A DNA stretch of 64,000 nucleotides from Lachnospiraceae bacterium (GCA_022845955.1 AP025576.1:5456001-5520000); one strand, 5' to 3'. Counted from the stretch's first letter, positions 27,434-37,263 are shown. Translations and numbers: made by a program. The notes: generated by a model from the letters alone, not told the origin.

Positions 27434-29122
27434 TCACCAATAATAAGTATCCGCCCCTTTTTCCGGGACTTGCGCCGCCTCTTTATCAAATAACAGCTCA
27501 CTCTCCGCCTGCGTCAGTTCTCTTCCCGTATATTCCCGGAACCGAGTCATAAAATCCCTCTGCCAGCTTTCGGCGTTAAAAAGCGCGGTACGGCCTGCAC
27601 CGGATTTTTCCGGATTGTCCGAAGCGTACAAAAGCTCCTGCAACAGATGTCCGGCCCGTTCCCCTTCATAAAACTTCTGCATCTGATAATTGGCCCAAAA
27701 ATGGAACTTTCCCCGTATGGAACCGTGGTAAGGCTTATAAGGAACCGGCACAAAATCCCCGCCGCGGGTAATGTCCTGCGGCCCGCATTCCTGTTCGTAA
27801 CGCAGAGCTTCCCCGCGCAGACGGCTGACTGTTTCCCGGATATTCTCCGCCTTTTCCCCCGCCAGGTTATGTTCTTCCCCGCTGTCTTGCTGCATATCAT
27901 ACAGTTCTTCGTACCCGCCGTTATAATGGAAAACATATTTATACCTGCTATTCCTGCACATCACCCAGCGCCGGTATCCCAGGCCGGAGGAGGAGAACTG
28001 GAATTCCCGGTCATTCTTCTGCGCCAGCCGGACAAGGGATTCTCCCCGCAGTTCTCCTGCCGGATAAGCAAGGCCGCAGACATCCAGACAAGTTGGCAGC
28101 AGATCAAAGGTATCCACAAATCCGCCGGTTTTTCTTCCTCCCTCAAGCCTCTTTGGGTAACGCAGAAGCAAGGGTACGCGCACTGCGCCTTCATAGGGCA
28201 GCTCCTTACTGTAATACCCCTTGTCCTGCAGCATTTCCCCGTGATCAGAGGTGAAAATAATGAGGGTATTGTCTAATAGTCCTTTGTCCTGCAGGGCATC
28301 CAGTATCTTCCCCACCGCCATATCCACCATGCTCACCGCGGTATAATATGCTTTTCTAACCGCTTCCTTCTCTTCCCTGCTGTCCCAATCCCCAAACCAG
28401 GGATTGGGCTCATTGCCGTCCATTGGCATCCTGGAACGGGGTACCGGTTCCGGAACCGCAGACTCCCGGTACATATCATCCAGCTCTTTCGGAATATTCC
28501 AGGGCGGATGCGGCTGAATAAACCCGCACATGAGAAAAAATGGCTCCTCTCCGTTTTCTTCCAGCCACTGTATGCTTCTGTCAGCGACCCACATGGTTCC
28601 ATGGTCCGCAAGCTTCTGAAGCGAATTCTGCGGCACATGATACAATAGCGGCCTGACGCCATGCGGATTCTGGATCTCTCCAAGCCCTTTTTCCTTCAGA
28701 TACTGCAGATACTGATCATCCTGTCTTCTTTTGGGAAGTTCCTCCATCAGATACATCTCCCCGAAGCCATGATGTTCCCTTGCAGGGAAAAAATGCATTT
28801 TCCCCACCGCTGCTGTCCGATAGCCATTCTCACTGAAAATACGGGGCAGAGTAGGGGTTGCATACTTATCAATAGGCTTTTCTTCCAAATTGGTATAGTA
28901 ACCATGATCCCGGCCAGGCCGCCCTGTGATTAAATCATGCCTGCATGCCATACATACCGGATTGGTGGAATGACATTGCTCAAAAAGGACACCCTCCCGT
29001 GCCAGCCGATCCAGATTCGGGGTATGCATATGGGGAAAACCCGCCGCCGCGATGGTATCATACCGCTGCTGATCGGAAAGAAGCAGCAGTACATTCGGCC
29101 TTTTCTTTGTTTTTTCTTCCAT
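27434..29122 (-). CDS. Sulfatase with alanine-type activation motif
   Basis: This 562-residue type I sulfatase has the metal-binding start LLLLSDQQRYD and the activation motif Cys57-Met-Ala-Cys-Arg61 followed by HDLITGRPG. The C-X-A-X-R form is accepted by anaerobic maturases but differs from the CCPSR of its neighbour, so the two are distinct subfamilies and not a recent duplication. A second half motif, FTSDHGEML, is also clear. Three in-frame starts exist; AAGGAGG sits five bases before the ATG at 29122. It follows the permease gene by about 40 bases in the same operon. Confidence 0.9.
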   Translation of the reverse strand: MEEKTKKRPNVLLLLSDQQRYDTIAAAGFPHMHTPNLDRLAREGVLFEQCHSTNPVCMACRHDLITGRPGRDHGYYTNLEEKPIDKYATPTLPRIFSENGYRTAAVGKMHFFPAREHHGFGEMYLMEELPKRRQDDQYLQYLKEKGLGEIQNPHGVRPLLYHVPQNSLQKLADHGTMWVADRSIQWLEENGEEPFFLMCGFIQPHPPWNIPKELDDMYRESAVPEPVPRSRMPMDGNEPNPWFGDWDSREEKEAVRKAYYTAVSMVDMAVGKILDALQDKGLLDNTLIIFTSDHGEMLQDKGYYSKELPYEGAVRVPLLLRYPKRLEGGRKTGGFVDTFDLLPTCLDVCGLAYPAGELRGESLVRLAQKNDREFQFSSSGLGYRRWVMCRNSRYKYVFHYNGGYEELYDMQQDSGEEHNLAGEKAENIRETVSRLRGEALRYEQECGPQDITRGGDFVPVPYKPYHGSIRGKFHFWANYQMQKFYEGERAGHLLQELLYASDNPEKSGAGRTALFNAESWQRDFMTRFREYTGRELTQAESELLFDKEAAQVPEKGADTYYW

Positions 29123-29163
29123 CATTTCCTCCTTTTCAAAAATTTTATGCAATTCACCAACAC

Positions 29164-30057
29164 TCAGCCCTTGACGGCCCCTATCATAAGCCCTTTTTCA
29201 AAATACTTCTGTACAAAAGGATAAACACAAAGGATCGGCAGAGTGGATACAATGATTACCGCATATTTCACCTGATCCGCACTGTCCTGGGCATAGCCGC
29301 CCTGAATCCCTCCGTTGCCGCCTGAAAAAGCTTCATTTAAAAGCAATATCCTGCGCAGCACAATCTGCAGCGGATCATTGCCTCCGTTATTATTAAAAAT
29401 CAGAGCATTAAAATAATCATTCCAATGGGCCACCGCATAATAAAGAAGCAGAACGGATAGCAACGCCTTGGACAGAGGAAGTACCACTTTTGTGAAATAG
29501 GACATATGAGAGCATCCGTCCAGAATAGCCGCTTCATATAAATCCTCCGGTATGGAATTGGAAATAAAAGTTCTTGCTATAATCAAATTATAAATATTAA
29601 TCGCCATATATACAATCAATATCGCTTTGGTGCTTATCAGATTCAGGGAGCTTACCGTCATATAAAGAGGCACCAGCCCTCCGCTGAAGAACATGGTAAA
29701 AACAAAATAAAGCATTACTTTATCCGCCATCCGGAAATCCTTACGGGAGAGAGCATAGGCCGCCGGCAGCGTCACCGCCAAATTCAATACGGTTCCAGCC
29801 GCTACATAGAAAATAGTGTTTGCATACCCCTTCCAAATCCTCGCATCATTCAGAATCTGTTCATAGCCGTAAAAACGGATATCCTTCGGAAGGAACGTAA
29901 CCTTCCCCAGATTGACCATGTTGGAATTGCTGACAGAAGCGATAACAACAAACCAGAGGGGATATGCGATTATGATAAAAATCACAATGCTGAGCACAAT
30001 AACGGCAGCGGAAAAAATCGTATCCGGCCAGTAAATCTTTTTTCTTTCTGTTTTCAA
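29164..30057 (-). CDS. Sugar ABC transporter permease (YtcP-like)
   Basis: A 297-residue permease with about six membrane segments, an EAA loop (DLYEAAILDGCSHMSYFTKV) and the C-terminus YFEKGLMIGAVKG typical of YtcP. An ATG start at 30147 would overlap the upstream permease gene by 35 bases. The TTG at 30057 has AAAGGA seven bases ahead and gives the normal family length, so I use it with moderate confidence. It forms the importer with the LplB-like permease and the binding protein encoded just upstream. Confidence 0.88.
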   Translation of the reverse strand: MKTERKKIYWPDTIFSAAVIVLSIVIFIIIAYPLWFVVIASVSNSNMVNLGKVTFLPKDIRFYGYEQILNDARIWKGYANTIFYVAAGTVLNLAVTLPAAYALSRKDFRMADKVMLYFVFTMFFSGGLVPLYMTVSSLNLISTKAILIVYMAINIYNLIIARTFISNSIPEDLYEAAILDGCSHMSYFTKVVLPLSKALLSVLLLYYAVAHWNDYFNALIFNNNGGNDPLQIVLRRILLLNEAFSGGNGGIQGGYAQDSADQVKYAVIIVSTLPILCVYPFVQKYFEKGLMIGAVKG

Positions 30058-30112
30058 TTTTTTTCCTTTCTGTCTGCGTCTTCCCCGCAGACATAAATGC
30101 AGATACCTGCTC

Positions 30113-31024
30113 CTACAGCAATCCGTTTCCGGTCGTCCTTTTGGCAATATGGTTGGTCACCAGCAGAAATAAAAAGTTGATTATATTATTAAAAAGCCCC
30201 ACCGCAGCGCCGAAGGAAAACTGGGATGACTTGATCCCCACGGAATAAACATAGGTGGAAATCACCTGACTCGCCCCCAGATTCAGACTGTTCTGCATCA
30301 GATAGATTTTATCAAAGCCGACTGCAAGGATATGTCCCATATTCATGATCAGAAGAATGATAACCGTAGGAAGAATTGCCGGAAAATCGATATTCCACAT
30401 AGTCTGCCATTTATTTGCCCCGTCAATTTTGCAGGCATCATACAACTGGGTATCCACGGATGAGAGTGCAGCGAGGTATATAATGCTGTTCCAGCCCATA
30501 CTCTGCCATACCCCCGACAATACGTATACCGGAACAAAGGCCTTTTCCGATCCGAGAAGGTTGGTATTTCCCGCCACCAGATGAATACTTTTCAGAAAAT
30601 TTCCCACAACGCCGCTGTCATTTGCAAGCATAATAGTAAGCATTGATACCAATACCACCACCGAAATAAAATACGGGATATATACGGTGGTCTGTACCGT
30701 ACGCTTCCATTTTTTATTCCTAATCTGATTGATTATCATAGCCAGAATAATCGGAGCAGGAAAACCCACAATAATACTGACCGCAGAAATCACAAAGGTA
30801 TTTTTCAGGGTTGTAAGGAACATGGGGCTGGAAAAATACTGATTAAAATATTTCATCCCCACAAATTCCCCTCCGGTAATTCCTGCAGAAAAGCTGTATT
30901 CCCGGAATGCTAACTGCATCCCGTACATCGGTATATAACAGAAAATAAATACATATAAAACAGCCGGGAGAAGCATAAACCACAGCTGATAGTTCTTTTT
31001 CCAGTAATTTGCCTTCCTTTTCAT
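30113..31024 (-). CDS. Sugar ABC transporter permease (LplB-like)
   Basis: The 303-residue protein has six hydrophobic segments and an EAA loop (QLYDACKIDGANKWQTMWNI). AGAGAGG precedes the ATG. It lies between the binding-protein gene and the YtcP-like gene, giving the standard binding protein, permease, permease order. As in the other importer operons here, no ATPase gene is linked. Confidence 0.9.
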   Translation of the reverse strand: MKRKANYWKKNYQLWFMLLPAVLYVFIFCYIPMYGMQLAFREYSFSAGITGGEFVGMKYFNQYFSSPMFLTTLKNTFVISAVSIIVGFPAPIILAMIINQIRNKKWKRTVQTTVYIPYFISVVVLVSMLTIMLANDSGVVGNFLKSIHLVAGNTNLLGSEKAFVPVYVLSGVWQSMGWNSIIYLAALSSVDTQLYDACKIDGANKWQTMWNIDFPAILPTVIILLIMNMGHILAVGFDKIYLMQNSLNLGASQVISTYVYSVGIKSSQFSFGAAVGLFNNIINFLFLLVTNHIAKRTTGNGLL

Positions 31025-31045
31025 AGCGCGCCTCTCTTTTCATGC

Positions 31046-31080
31046 GGGACCGCCCCTTTGCCGTTGAACGAGACGGTCCC
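31046..31080 (-). promoter_or_regulatory. Stem-loop between binding-protein and permease genes
   Basis: GGGACCG (31046-31052) pairs with CGGTCCC (31074-31080) in the 64-base gap after the binding-protein gene. There is no T tract. Its placement matches the stem-loops after the binding-protein genes at 15141 and 37264, which suggests the same role in setting higher binding-protein levels. Confidence 0.45.
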
Positions 31081-31088
31081 TGCAGGAT

Positions 31089-32771
31089 TTATTTGCTCCG
31101 ATATTCTTCAAACGCCGCCTGGCGGATTTCCAATATCTGAGGAAGCCCCGCATCGTTCACATTCTTCACATAAGTATCCCAATCCTTGTCAATATCCGAT
31201 TCCCCTGTAAGCCACAGGGACCAGTAATTATCAATAATATTATTGATATTCGCCTGGGTAAGAGCCATGGTATTTTGTTCCTCATCCGTATATTTCATGA
31301 ACATCTGCGGATAATAGTCGGATTCGTCCATTTTATTCAGAACAGCATCATATTCTTTTCTTTCTTCCACGGCAAAGGTCATATCCCGGGCCATTTCCAG
31401 CTCCGTGCTTCTGCGGATATACATGGGGCCGTTTCCCGCAAAGGCATTCGTCCATTTCCAGGTGCCCGGATCCATGTCTGCCTCCAGGGGAGGAAGCACC
31501 TTGAAGGAATGATCACCGGTCTGTTCCACGCAGTCGTCCGCAATTCCTCCGAACAGCACCTGCACACTGGCAGCCTCTTCATAAAAGGTATCGATAAAAC
31601 GCATGGCTGCTTCCGGATTTTTACATTTGGCGCTCATACAGATGCGGTTTGCGGACATATTCAGCCCGGAATAGTCATTTCTCCAACGGGTATCATAGGT
31701 ACCCGGCCCGCAGTCCACATCATATGCAAGAGGTGCGAGCGGCACATACTGGGAATACAATTCAGGCCCGAATTTATCGGTTTCTTCCCAGCCGAAAGCC
31801 ACACCCACAAGGGCATTTCCGTTCTCGTCACCGCGGGACAAGGATTGATAGGCAGAGTAATCACTTGTCAACGCTTTCTGGTTAATCAGCCCTTCCTTAT
31901 ACCATTCAGACATATATCTGAGGAAATCACGATATCTGTCGTCCACCGCATAGCACTTAACCTTCCCATCCTGTGCAAAGTAACCTTCCTGTCCCCAGTT
32001 TGTAAGCTGTATTCCTGTAGCTCCCAACAGGTTTGTCAGGGAATAGGCGCTGTTAAACCATGCATTATTGCCGCCGTACGCATTAAAATCCAGCGGAACC
32101 TCATCATCCGGATTCCCATTTCCATTGGCATCCTGATCCTTAAAAGCTTTCAGCACTTCCTCAAGCTCTGTGAAGGTTTCCGGCATTTCCAGCCCCAGAT
32201 TGTCCAGCCATTCCTTATTAATAAACATGACGGTATTTGTGGCCGGCCATTTCCCCTGGAATTTGGGGGCCGCAAATATTTTTCCTTCCTTTGTGGTTGC
32301 CAGGATTCTGGTATCCGGCTCTTCCTCAAACATCTGCATAACATTAGGTGCGTTTTCTTCTATCAATTGGGTCAATTCCATAAATAAGCCGTTATATTTG
32401 GTATAATCGGAATCCACCGTGGCGTTAATCAGGATATCCGGTATATCCCCCGAAGCAAACCTTGTGGATTTGGTCGTCTCCCAATCGGAATAAATCTGCT
32501 CCCATTCAATGTCCACATTTGCTTTTGCCTCCAGCTCCTGCAGCCACTGCAGTTCATTCATATCCTTTGTTAAGGAATGGGATACATAAAGCCCGGTCAA
32601 TTTTATGGTTTCCGTGTTCCCGCCTTCCTCCGCCTTTCTATCTGTCTGCGTTTCTTTCCCATTTACTGCAGATGTATTTTCCGAATCTGCATTCTCATGC
32701 GAACCACAGCCAGCCAATGGAACAGCCAGCATACATACGGACAACAGAAGTGCAATTACTTTCCTTCTCAT
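31089..32771 (-). CDS. Oligosaccharide-binding lipoprotein (LplA-like)
   Basis: This 560-residue protein starts with a lipoprotein signal ending in AVPLAGC and is of the large LplA-type binder class, with YTDEEQNTMALTQANINNIID near the C-terminus. It should feed the two permeases encoded downstream. AGGAGG lies before the ATG at 32771; a start at 32792 would only add seven residues. Co-transcription with two sulfatases suggests that it binds a sulfated oligosaccharide, which is inference from context. It is the first gene of its operon, and no clear -35/-10 pair is seen upstream. Confidence 0.9.
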   Translation of the reverse strand: MRRKVIALLLSVCMLAVPLAGCGSHENADSENTSAVNGKETQTDRKAEEGGNTETIKLTGLYVSHSLTKDMNELQWLQELEAKANVDIEWEQIYSDWETTKSTRFASGDIPDILINATVDSDYTKYNGLFMELTQLIEENAPNVMQMFEEEPDTRILATTKEGKIFAAPKFQGKWPATNTVMFINKEWLDNLGLEMPETFTELEEVLKAFKDQDANGNGNPDDEVPLDFNAYGGNNAWFNSAYSLTNLLGATGIQLTNWGQEGYFAQDGKVKCYAVDDRYRDFLRYMSEWYKEGLINQKALTSDYSAYQSLSRGDENGNALVGVAFGWEETDKFGPELYSQYVPLAPLAYDVDCGPGTYDTRWRNDYSGLNMSANRICMSAKCKNPEAAMRFIDTFYEEAASVQVLFGGIADDCVEQTGDHSFKVLPPLEADMDPGTWKWTNAFAGNGPMYIRRSTELEMARDMTFAVEERKEYDAVLNKMDESDYYPQMFMKYTDEEQNTMALTQANINNIIDNYWSLWLTGESDIDKDWDTYVKNVNDAGLPQILEIRQAAFEEYRSK

Positions 32772-33034
32772 AGAACTTCCTCCTGCATTCATTTTTCATT
32801 TTCTGCTTTTTTAACCGGTATCAGTTCGTTCTGCTGCAGCACTTCTGAACCTGAAAACAGTGTATCCCCATGCTGTTTTTTTGTAAATATCGCATATTTT
32901 AAGCGTGCTGATTTTGAATTAGTACAGCATTTTTATTATTCATTTCATATTTTTCAAAATCTGTTGCATTCAATTTTGGCAATATACCCAATTCTCCTTT
33001 ACGCATCACCCAATTGTCCCCTCACTTCGCCCAA
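32772..33034. other. Upstream region of the sulfatase/importer operon, no gene seen
   Basis: This AT-rich stretch lies between the binding-protein start and the terminator of the kinase-like gene. It must contain the operon promoter, but several TAAAAT-like boxes on the minus strand lack a well-spaced -35, so I cannot assign one. No coding-like ORF or RNA gene is apparent. Confidence 0.5.
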
Positions 33035-33072
33035 CAAAAAACAGGCAGTCCGATTCCTCTTTCTGCCTGTTT
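33035..33072 (-). terminator. Rho-independent terminator after the P-loop kinase-like gene
   Basis: On the minus strand AAACAGGCAG and CTGCCTGTTT (plus-strand arms 33039-33048 and 33063-33072) form a 10-base stem followed by TTTTTTG. It lies about 50 bases after the gene stop at 33122 and ends the fucosidase cluster. Confidence 0.85.
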
Positions 33073-33121
33073 CCAGCTATTCTGCCTTACTATATTCCCG
33101 TATCGTCCGATTTCTTCCCAG

Positions 33122-33814
33122 TTACCGGCTTCCTTCTTCTTCATTCAGCCGGAAATGGTTTTCCAGTTCCTTCAAAACCTCCTGCCGGGTATCCCTGCTG
33201 CAGTCCCTGCGTTCCAAAACATAAAACCCGCTCTCCGCATATTCCCGATAACGTTCCTCACTGTTTACCCGTGCAATGCAGGCCTTGTAGTTCGCCAGTG
33301 TTTTTTCCGGATCCGGCGATTCATAAATCCGCTGCAGGATAAACTGCTTCTCCTCATCCTCCCGGTTAAAAAACTCCTCCACCGACATTCTTTGGGGGGA
33401 AAGCATTACCGCCACATGATGATAATCCGCTATTTCCCGCAGGATAGCAAGCGGTATATTGGTATCAACAATAATTTTCCCGCCCCTTCCCGAAAGCCGC
33501 AGCAATTCTGCAATCTCCACCTCCGCCGCCTCCGAAGAACAGCCCCGGATCCACCTGTCATATTCCTCCGGAGAACGGTTCACAAATTCCTGCCAGTCCT
33601 TCATTGTCTGAAAATAGCACAAATTCGGCTGCCTGTCCGCTTCCTTTACCTTATCCCCCAGCCCGTCATGATAATTCTCCCCGCAAAAAACCATCCCGTA
33701 CTTATCCGCAAGCATCTTCACCATAGTAGATTTCCCCGCATAGGCCGTACCTGTAATAAAATACACATCCCGCAGGCAATACCGTATAATATTACTTTCC
33801 AATCCGATTTTCAT
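33122..33814 (-). CDS. P-loop NTPase, small-molecule kinase-like
   Basis: A 230-residue protein with a Walker A motif near its N-terminus (GTAYAGKST, about residues 21-29) after a hydrophobic beta strand (VYFITG). The rest resembles nucleotide- or metabolite-kinase-like P-loop proteins, with a possible Walker B strand KIIVDTN. I do not recognise the subfamily. It sits downstream of the fucosidase and the CXXC lipoprotein and ends at a strong terminator. A role in phosphorylating a released sugar or nucleoside is possible but unproven. Confidence 0.7.
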   Translation of the reverse strand: MKIGLESNIIRYCLRDVYFITGTAYAGKSTMVKMLADKYGMVFCGENYHDGLGDKVKEADRQPNLCYFQTMKDWQEFVNRSPEEYDRWIRGCSSEAAEVEIAELLRLSGRGGKIIVDTNIPLAILREIADYHHVAVMLSPQRMSVEEFFNREDEEKQFILQRIYESPDPEKTLANYKACIARVNSEERYREYAESGFYVLERRDCSRDTRQEVLKELENHFRLNEEEGSR

Positions 33815-33936
33815 CCCTATCCCCCTTCCGCCAATTGCAGATAACTTATCTGCATCCGTTATACTTCAATAACCTTCATGACACATCTTCCCACCTATTT
33901 TAACACAATTCTGCGGGTTCTCCACCAATTCTCTTT

Positions 33937-34743
33937 TTATTCAGGATATTCCATCCCAAGCCCGGCCCCTTTTTCCAATTCCGGATACAGGCCGGAAGAT
34001 ATCGCTTCATAACCGGCCAGATATCCCCGGGTGGTAAAAACGATCGGAACCATCTGATCCTCCGGGGGTACCTCATACCTTTCAAAAAATGCCTGAAGGA
34101 TCTCCGCATTCCTTCCTGACCTGGTGTTAATTCTAATTATCTGCTGGGGATAGGAAGTGCCATCCACCACCACCGTTTCCGGCAGCAAATCCATAACCTC
34201 CTCACCGGTTTTGATGCATTCCCCGCATACGGTCCGATAAAAATAAACAACGGATGAGCCGCCTTTTTCCAGCTTATAATCAGCAAGCAGCTGTTTCAGC
34301 GTCTGCTTCCTGGCAGGATCAAAAACGCCCCGCCCATAAACAAACAAATCCTCACCCGCAGTCAGATAAGCTTCCCGGATGGATTCCCGGATGGAATCTA
34401 TCCCCAAATAGATATTCCCGTTTATTGTCATAATCGGGTATGTGAGAGAGCCGGCAAATTCTTCCTGGAATCCCAGTTTTTTAAGCTCCGCATCCCTCGT
34501 CTGCGCGTCTGCTTTGCGAAAGACATTATAAACGGATACCGTATAAGGATACAGGCCGGAAACATCGTCCAGTTCCTCCGACACGATTTCATAAATCTCT
34601 TTTGTCCCATCGCAGGAAGCACAGGGTTCATCATAATAAAAATGTATTTCCACGTTTTCCGGCTGTTCAGGTTCCTCTTTTGTGCATCCGGAAAGGGCAG
34701 CGCACAGCAGAATAGAAAAGAAGCATAGGAAAACATTACGCAT
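33937..34743 (-). CDS. Lipoprotein with two thioredoxin-like CXXC motifs
   Basis: The 268-residue protein has a lipoprotein signal ending in AALSGC (Cys20), then two thioredoxin-like halves. The first has FYYDEPCASC (Cys41-Cys44) and a likely cis-proline in TYPIMT; the second has VYFYRTVCGEC (Cys173-Cys176) and MVPIVF. It may be an extracytoplasmic disulfide or redox protein. The ATG at 34743 gives a compact signal peptide. An ATG at 34776 with AAAGGG ahead would add 11 residues and overlap the fucosidase end. Such a protein is unexpected inside a glycan-use cluster. Confidence 0.72.
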   Translation of the reverse strand: MRNVFLCFFSILLCAALSGCTKEEPEQPENVEIHFYYDEPCASCDGTKEIYEIVSEELDDVSGLYPYTVSVYNVFRKADAQTRDAELKKLGFQEEFAGSLTYPIMTINGNIYLGIDSIRESIREAYLTAGEDLFVYGRGVFDPARKQTLKQLLADYKLEKGGSSVVYFYRTVCGECIKTGEEVMDLLPETVVVDGTSYPQQIIRINTRSGRNAEILQAFFERYEVPPEDQMVPIVFTTRGYLAGYEAISSGLYPELEKGAGLGMEYPE

Positions 34744-34748
34744 CGCTG

Positions 34749-37091
34749 TCAAAAATCCGCCTCCGTTACACTGCATGTCATCCCTTTTGCAAGAGTGACT
34801 TTTTTCTTTTTGTCCTTATAACAGATAATCAGCTCTCTTTCCTGCGGCATCGTCCCCTTCAGCTGCGCTTTTTCAAGCCTGCCCTCCCTGAAACGGACAG
34901 ATACCGTCACCCCTGCACGGGTACGCAGCCCGGAAACCATACCTGTCCCAAAAGCCTTCGGAAGCGCCGGAAGCAGTTCAACCGCCCCTTCCGTGCTTTG
35001 CAGCAGCATTTCCGCGATACCTGCACAGGAACCGAAATTGGAATCAATCTGGAACGGAGGATGCGCGCCGAACATATTAGGATAACAGCCTCCCCCCTGC
35101 CGGTAATTCATAGGATTGCTGCCGTCCACAGGACGCATTTGTTTTTTCAGCATTCCATAAGCCTTTTCCGGGTTATGCAGACGGGCCCACAGACAGATTC
35201 TCCAGGCAAGCGCCCAGCCGGTGCTTTCATCCCCTCTCAGCTCCAGTGTCCGGCGGCAGGCCTCTGCCAGTTCGGGCGTTTTCTCCGCAGATATCTGCCT
35301 GCCCGGATATAAGGGATAGAGATGGGAAGTATGCCTGTGCGTCGGCTCGCTTTCCTCCAGTTCTTCATTCCACTCGAGCAGTTCGCCGCGTGATCCCATC
35401 CGGTAAGACGGAAGGCGTTTCCGTGCTTTTTCCACTTCTGCAAGAAATTCCTGGTCGATTCCCAGCAGCCGGCAGCAGGCGGCAGCATTCTCTAATGTCT
35501 CACGGACGATTGCCATCGTCATCGTAGTCGTCTGGCTGACCGCACCAATTTTGCCGTGACGGACAAACTGATTCTCCGGGGAGGTAGACGGCGCAAAGAT
35601 CAGTTCGCCATCCTCATTCTCAACAAGGACATCCAGGAAAAAACGGGCCGCGTCCCGGATGATGGGATAACCCGTCTGACGCAGGAATTCCAAATCCCCG
35701 GAAAACAGGTAATGGTCATAAACATGCGCACTTAACCAGCCGGCGGAAAGAGGCCAGAAAGCGTACACGGCCGTCCCCTTCCCATGATCCCCTACCGGTG
35801 TGGAAAGACACCAGATATCACTGTTATGATGGGATACAAATCCTCCGGCATGATAGTGGATTCGGGCGGTATTCCCTCCGCTGATCCGCAGATTATTAAT
35901 CAGGTCAAATAAAGGCTCATGCATTTCCGGCAGATTCACCGTTTCCGCTCCCCAATAGTTCATCTGCGTATTGATATTGATTGTATAATTGGAACTCCAC
36001 GGGGCGCGCAGATGCTGGTTCCAGATTCCCTGGAGATTGGCAGGCTGTGTTCCCGGACGGGAGCAAGAGATCAGGAGATAACGCCCATACTGGAAAAGCA
36101 GGGTGAATCGTGCCGGATCCACATCCCTTTCCCAGTCAGCCAGCCGTTCCGGAGTCGGTAATTCCTCTCTTCCCGGTCCCAGGTCGAGGCAGACCCGGTT
36201 AAAATATTGCTGATATTCTTCTATATGCCGTGCGAGAAGCCTGTCATATCCCATCTTCTGTGCAGCCTGAAGCTCCCTGAAGCATGGTTCTTTATAAGGC
36301 TTCCCCTCCAGGAACGGATGCCGGAACGGGCCATGGAAGCTTGTCCGGGCCGCCAGATACAAGGTGATGCTGTCCGCATGTATTACCTCCAGCGCATCCG
36401 GCAGCCTTTTCACTTCCCCTCCCTTTGCATCAACCGCTGCTACCGCACAAAACTGCATCCCTTTCTTTTCTGGAGCTTCCTCGTAAATAACCGGATCCGG
36501 GGAATCTATATAGGAAGGATCTACCTGTGAAGGAGCGATTCCATCCAGAATCATTTCGTTTTCTTCCGTAGTTACTCCCACGCGAAGCTGACTGGAAAAA
36601 CCGGCTTTCAGAGACACCATACCAGGCCGGTCGGCGGAAATGTGTATCACCATAACCTGATCCGGCGCACTGACAAACATTTCCCGGACGTAAGTAACCT
36701 CTCCTGCCGAATACTGCAGTCTGGAAAGCGCCTTTTCAAGATCCAGGGAGCGGCGGTAATTGCCGATTTCTCCTTCCGGATGCACCATATCCAGCGTCAA
36801 TTCCCCTAACGGCAGATAACTCTGTGTATATTCTGCGAGCACATTCTGTTCCAGGAGTTCCTGCGCCTCTTCATATCTCTTTTCCATAGCCAGTTGGCGT
36901 GCCTGTTCGTAGTATTTGGCTGCTCCGGGAATATCATAGCTCCTGGGATAACCTGACCACAGGGAATCCTCATTTAAGGAAATCTTCTCCTGCCCGATCC
37001 CTGACCATACCATTGCCCCCAGCCTTCCGTTCCCCAGCGGAAGGGCCTCTTCCCAATATGATGCCGGTTCTTTGTACCATAATTCCATCAT
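34749..37091 (-). CDS. Alpha-L-fucosidase, GH95 family
   Basis: The 780-residue protein matches GH95 throughout: N-terminal PASYWEEALPLGNGRLGAMV and SLNEDSLWSG, the catalytic-region motif QGIWNQHLRAPWSSNYTINI with its paired Asn residues, ESEPTHRHTSHLYPL, and FQIDSNFGSCAGIAEML. Characterised relatives such as Bifidobacterium AfcA remove alpha-1,2-fucose with inversion; some relatives act on alpha-L-galactose. No signal peptide is visible, so it works inside the cell. GGAAGG lies before the start at 37091. A terminator-like hairpin at 37170-37210 separates it from the binding-protein gene, so it may have partly independent expression. Confidence 0.92.
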   Translation of the reverse strand: MMELWYKEPASYWEEALPLGNGRLGAMVWSGIGQEKISLNEDSLWSGYPRSYDIPGAAKYYEQARQLAMEKRYEEAQELLEQNVLAEYTQSYLPLGELTLDMVHPEGEIGNYRRSLDLEKALSRLQYSAGEVTYVREMFVSAPDQVMVIHISADRPGMVSLKAGFSSQLRVGVTTEENEMILDGIAPSQVDPSYIDSPDPVIYEEAPEKKGMQFCAVAAVDAKGGEVKRLPDALEVIHADSITLYLAARTSFHGPFRHPFLEGKPYKEPCFRELQAAQKMGYDRLLARHIEEYQQYFNRVCLDLGPGREELPTPERLADWERDVDPARFTLLFQYGRYLLISCSRPGTQPANLQGIWNQHLRAPWSSNYTININTQMNYWGAETVNLPEMHEPLFDLINNLRISGGNTARIHYHAGGFVSHHNSDIWCLSTPVGDHGKGTAVYAFWPLSAGWLSAHVYDHYLFSGDLEFLRQTGYPIIRDAARFFLDVLVENEDGELIFAPSTSPENQFVRHGKIGAVSQTTTMTMAIVRETLENAAACCRLLGIDQEFLAEVEKARKRLPSYRMGSRGELLEWNEELEESEPTHRHTSHLYPLYPGRQISAEKTPELAEACRRTLELRGDESTGWALAWRICLWARLHNPEKAYGMLKKQMRPVDGSNPMNYRQGGGCYPNMFGAHPPFQIDSNFGSCAGIAEMLLQSTEGAVELLPALPKAFGTGMVSGLRTRAGVTVSVRFREGRLEKAQLKGTMPQERELIICYKDKKKKVTLAKGMTCSVTEADF

Positions 37092-37169
37092 CCTGTTCCT
37101 TCCTTTCCCTAACCTAAGAATAAATGCTTTCTAAAGATAGAATCCCTCCTGCGCCAGTCCCTTCCAATA

Positions 37170-37210
37170 AATAAAAACAGTCAGGCTCCGGAAAATTCCG
37201 GAAGCCTGAC
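37170..37210 (-). terminator. Terminator between binding-protein and fucosidase genes
   Basis: On the minus strand a 14-base stem with one bulge (plus-strand arms 37180-37193 and 37196-37210, GTCAGGCT at the base) is followed by TGTTTTTATTTATT. It lies about 55 bases after the binding-protein stop. It should end or attenuate the importer transcript ahead of the fucosidase gene. Confidence 0.8.
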
Positions 37211-37263
37211 CGTCTTATCCGTCTGAACATAAGGTTGGCCTGCGCAGCAGAGCGTCCGTTGTT

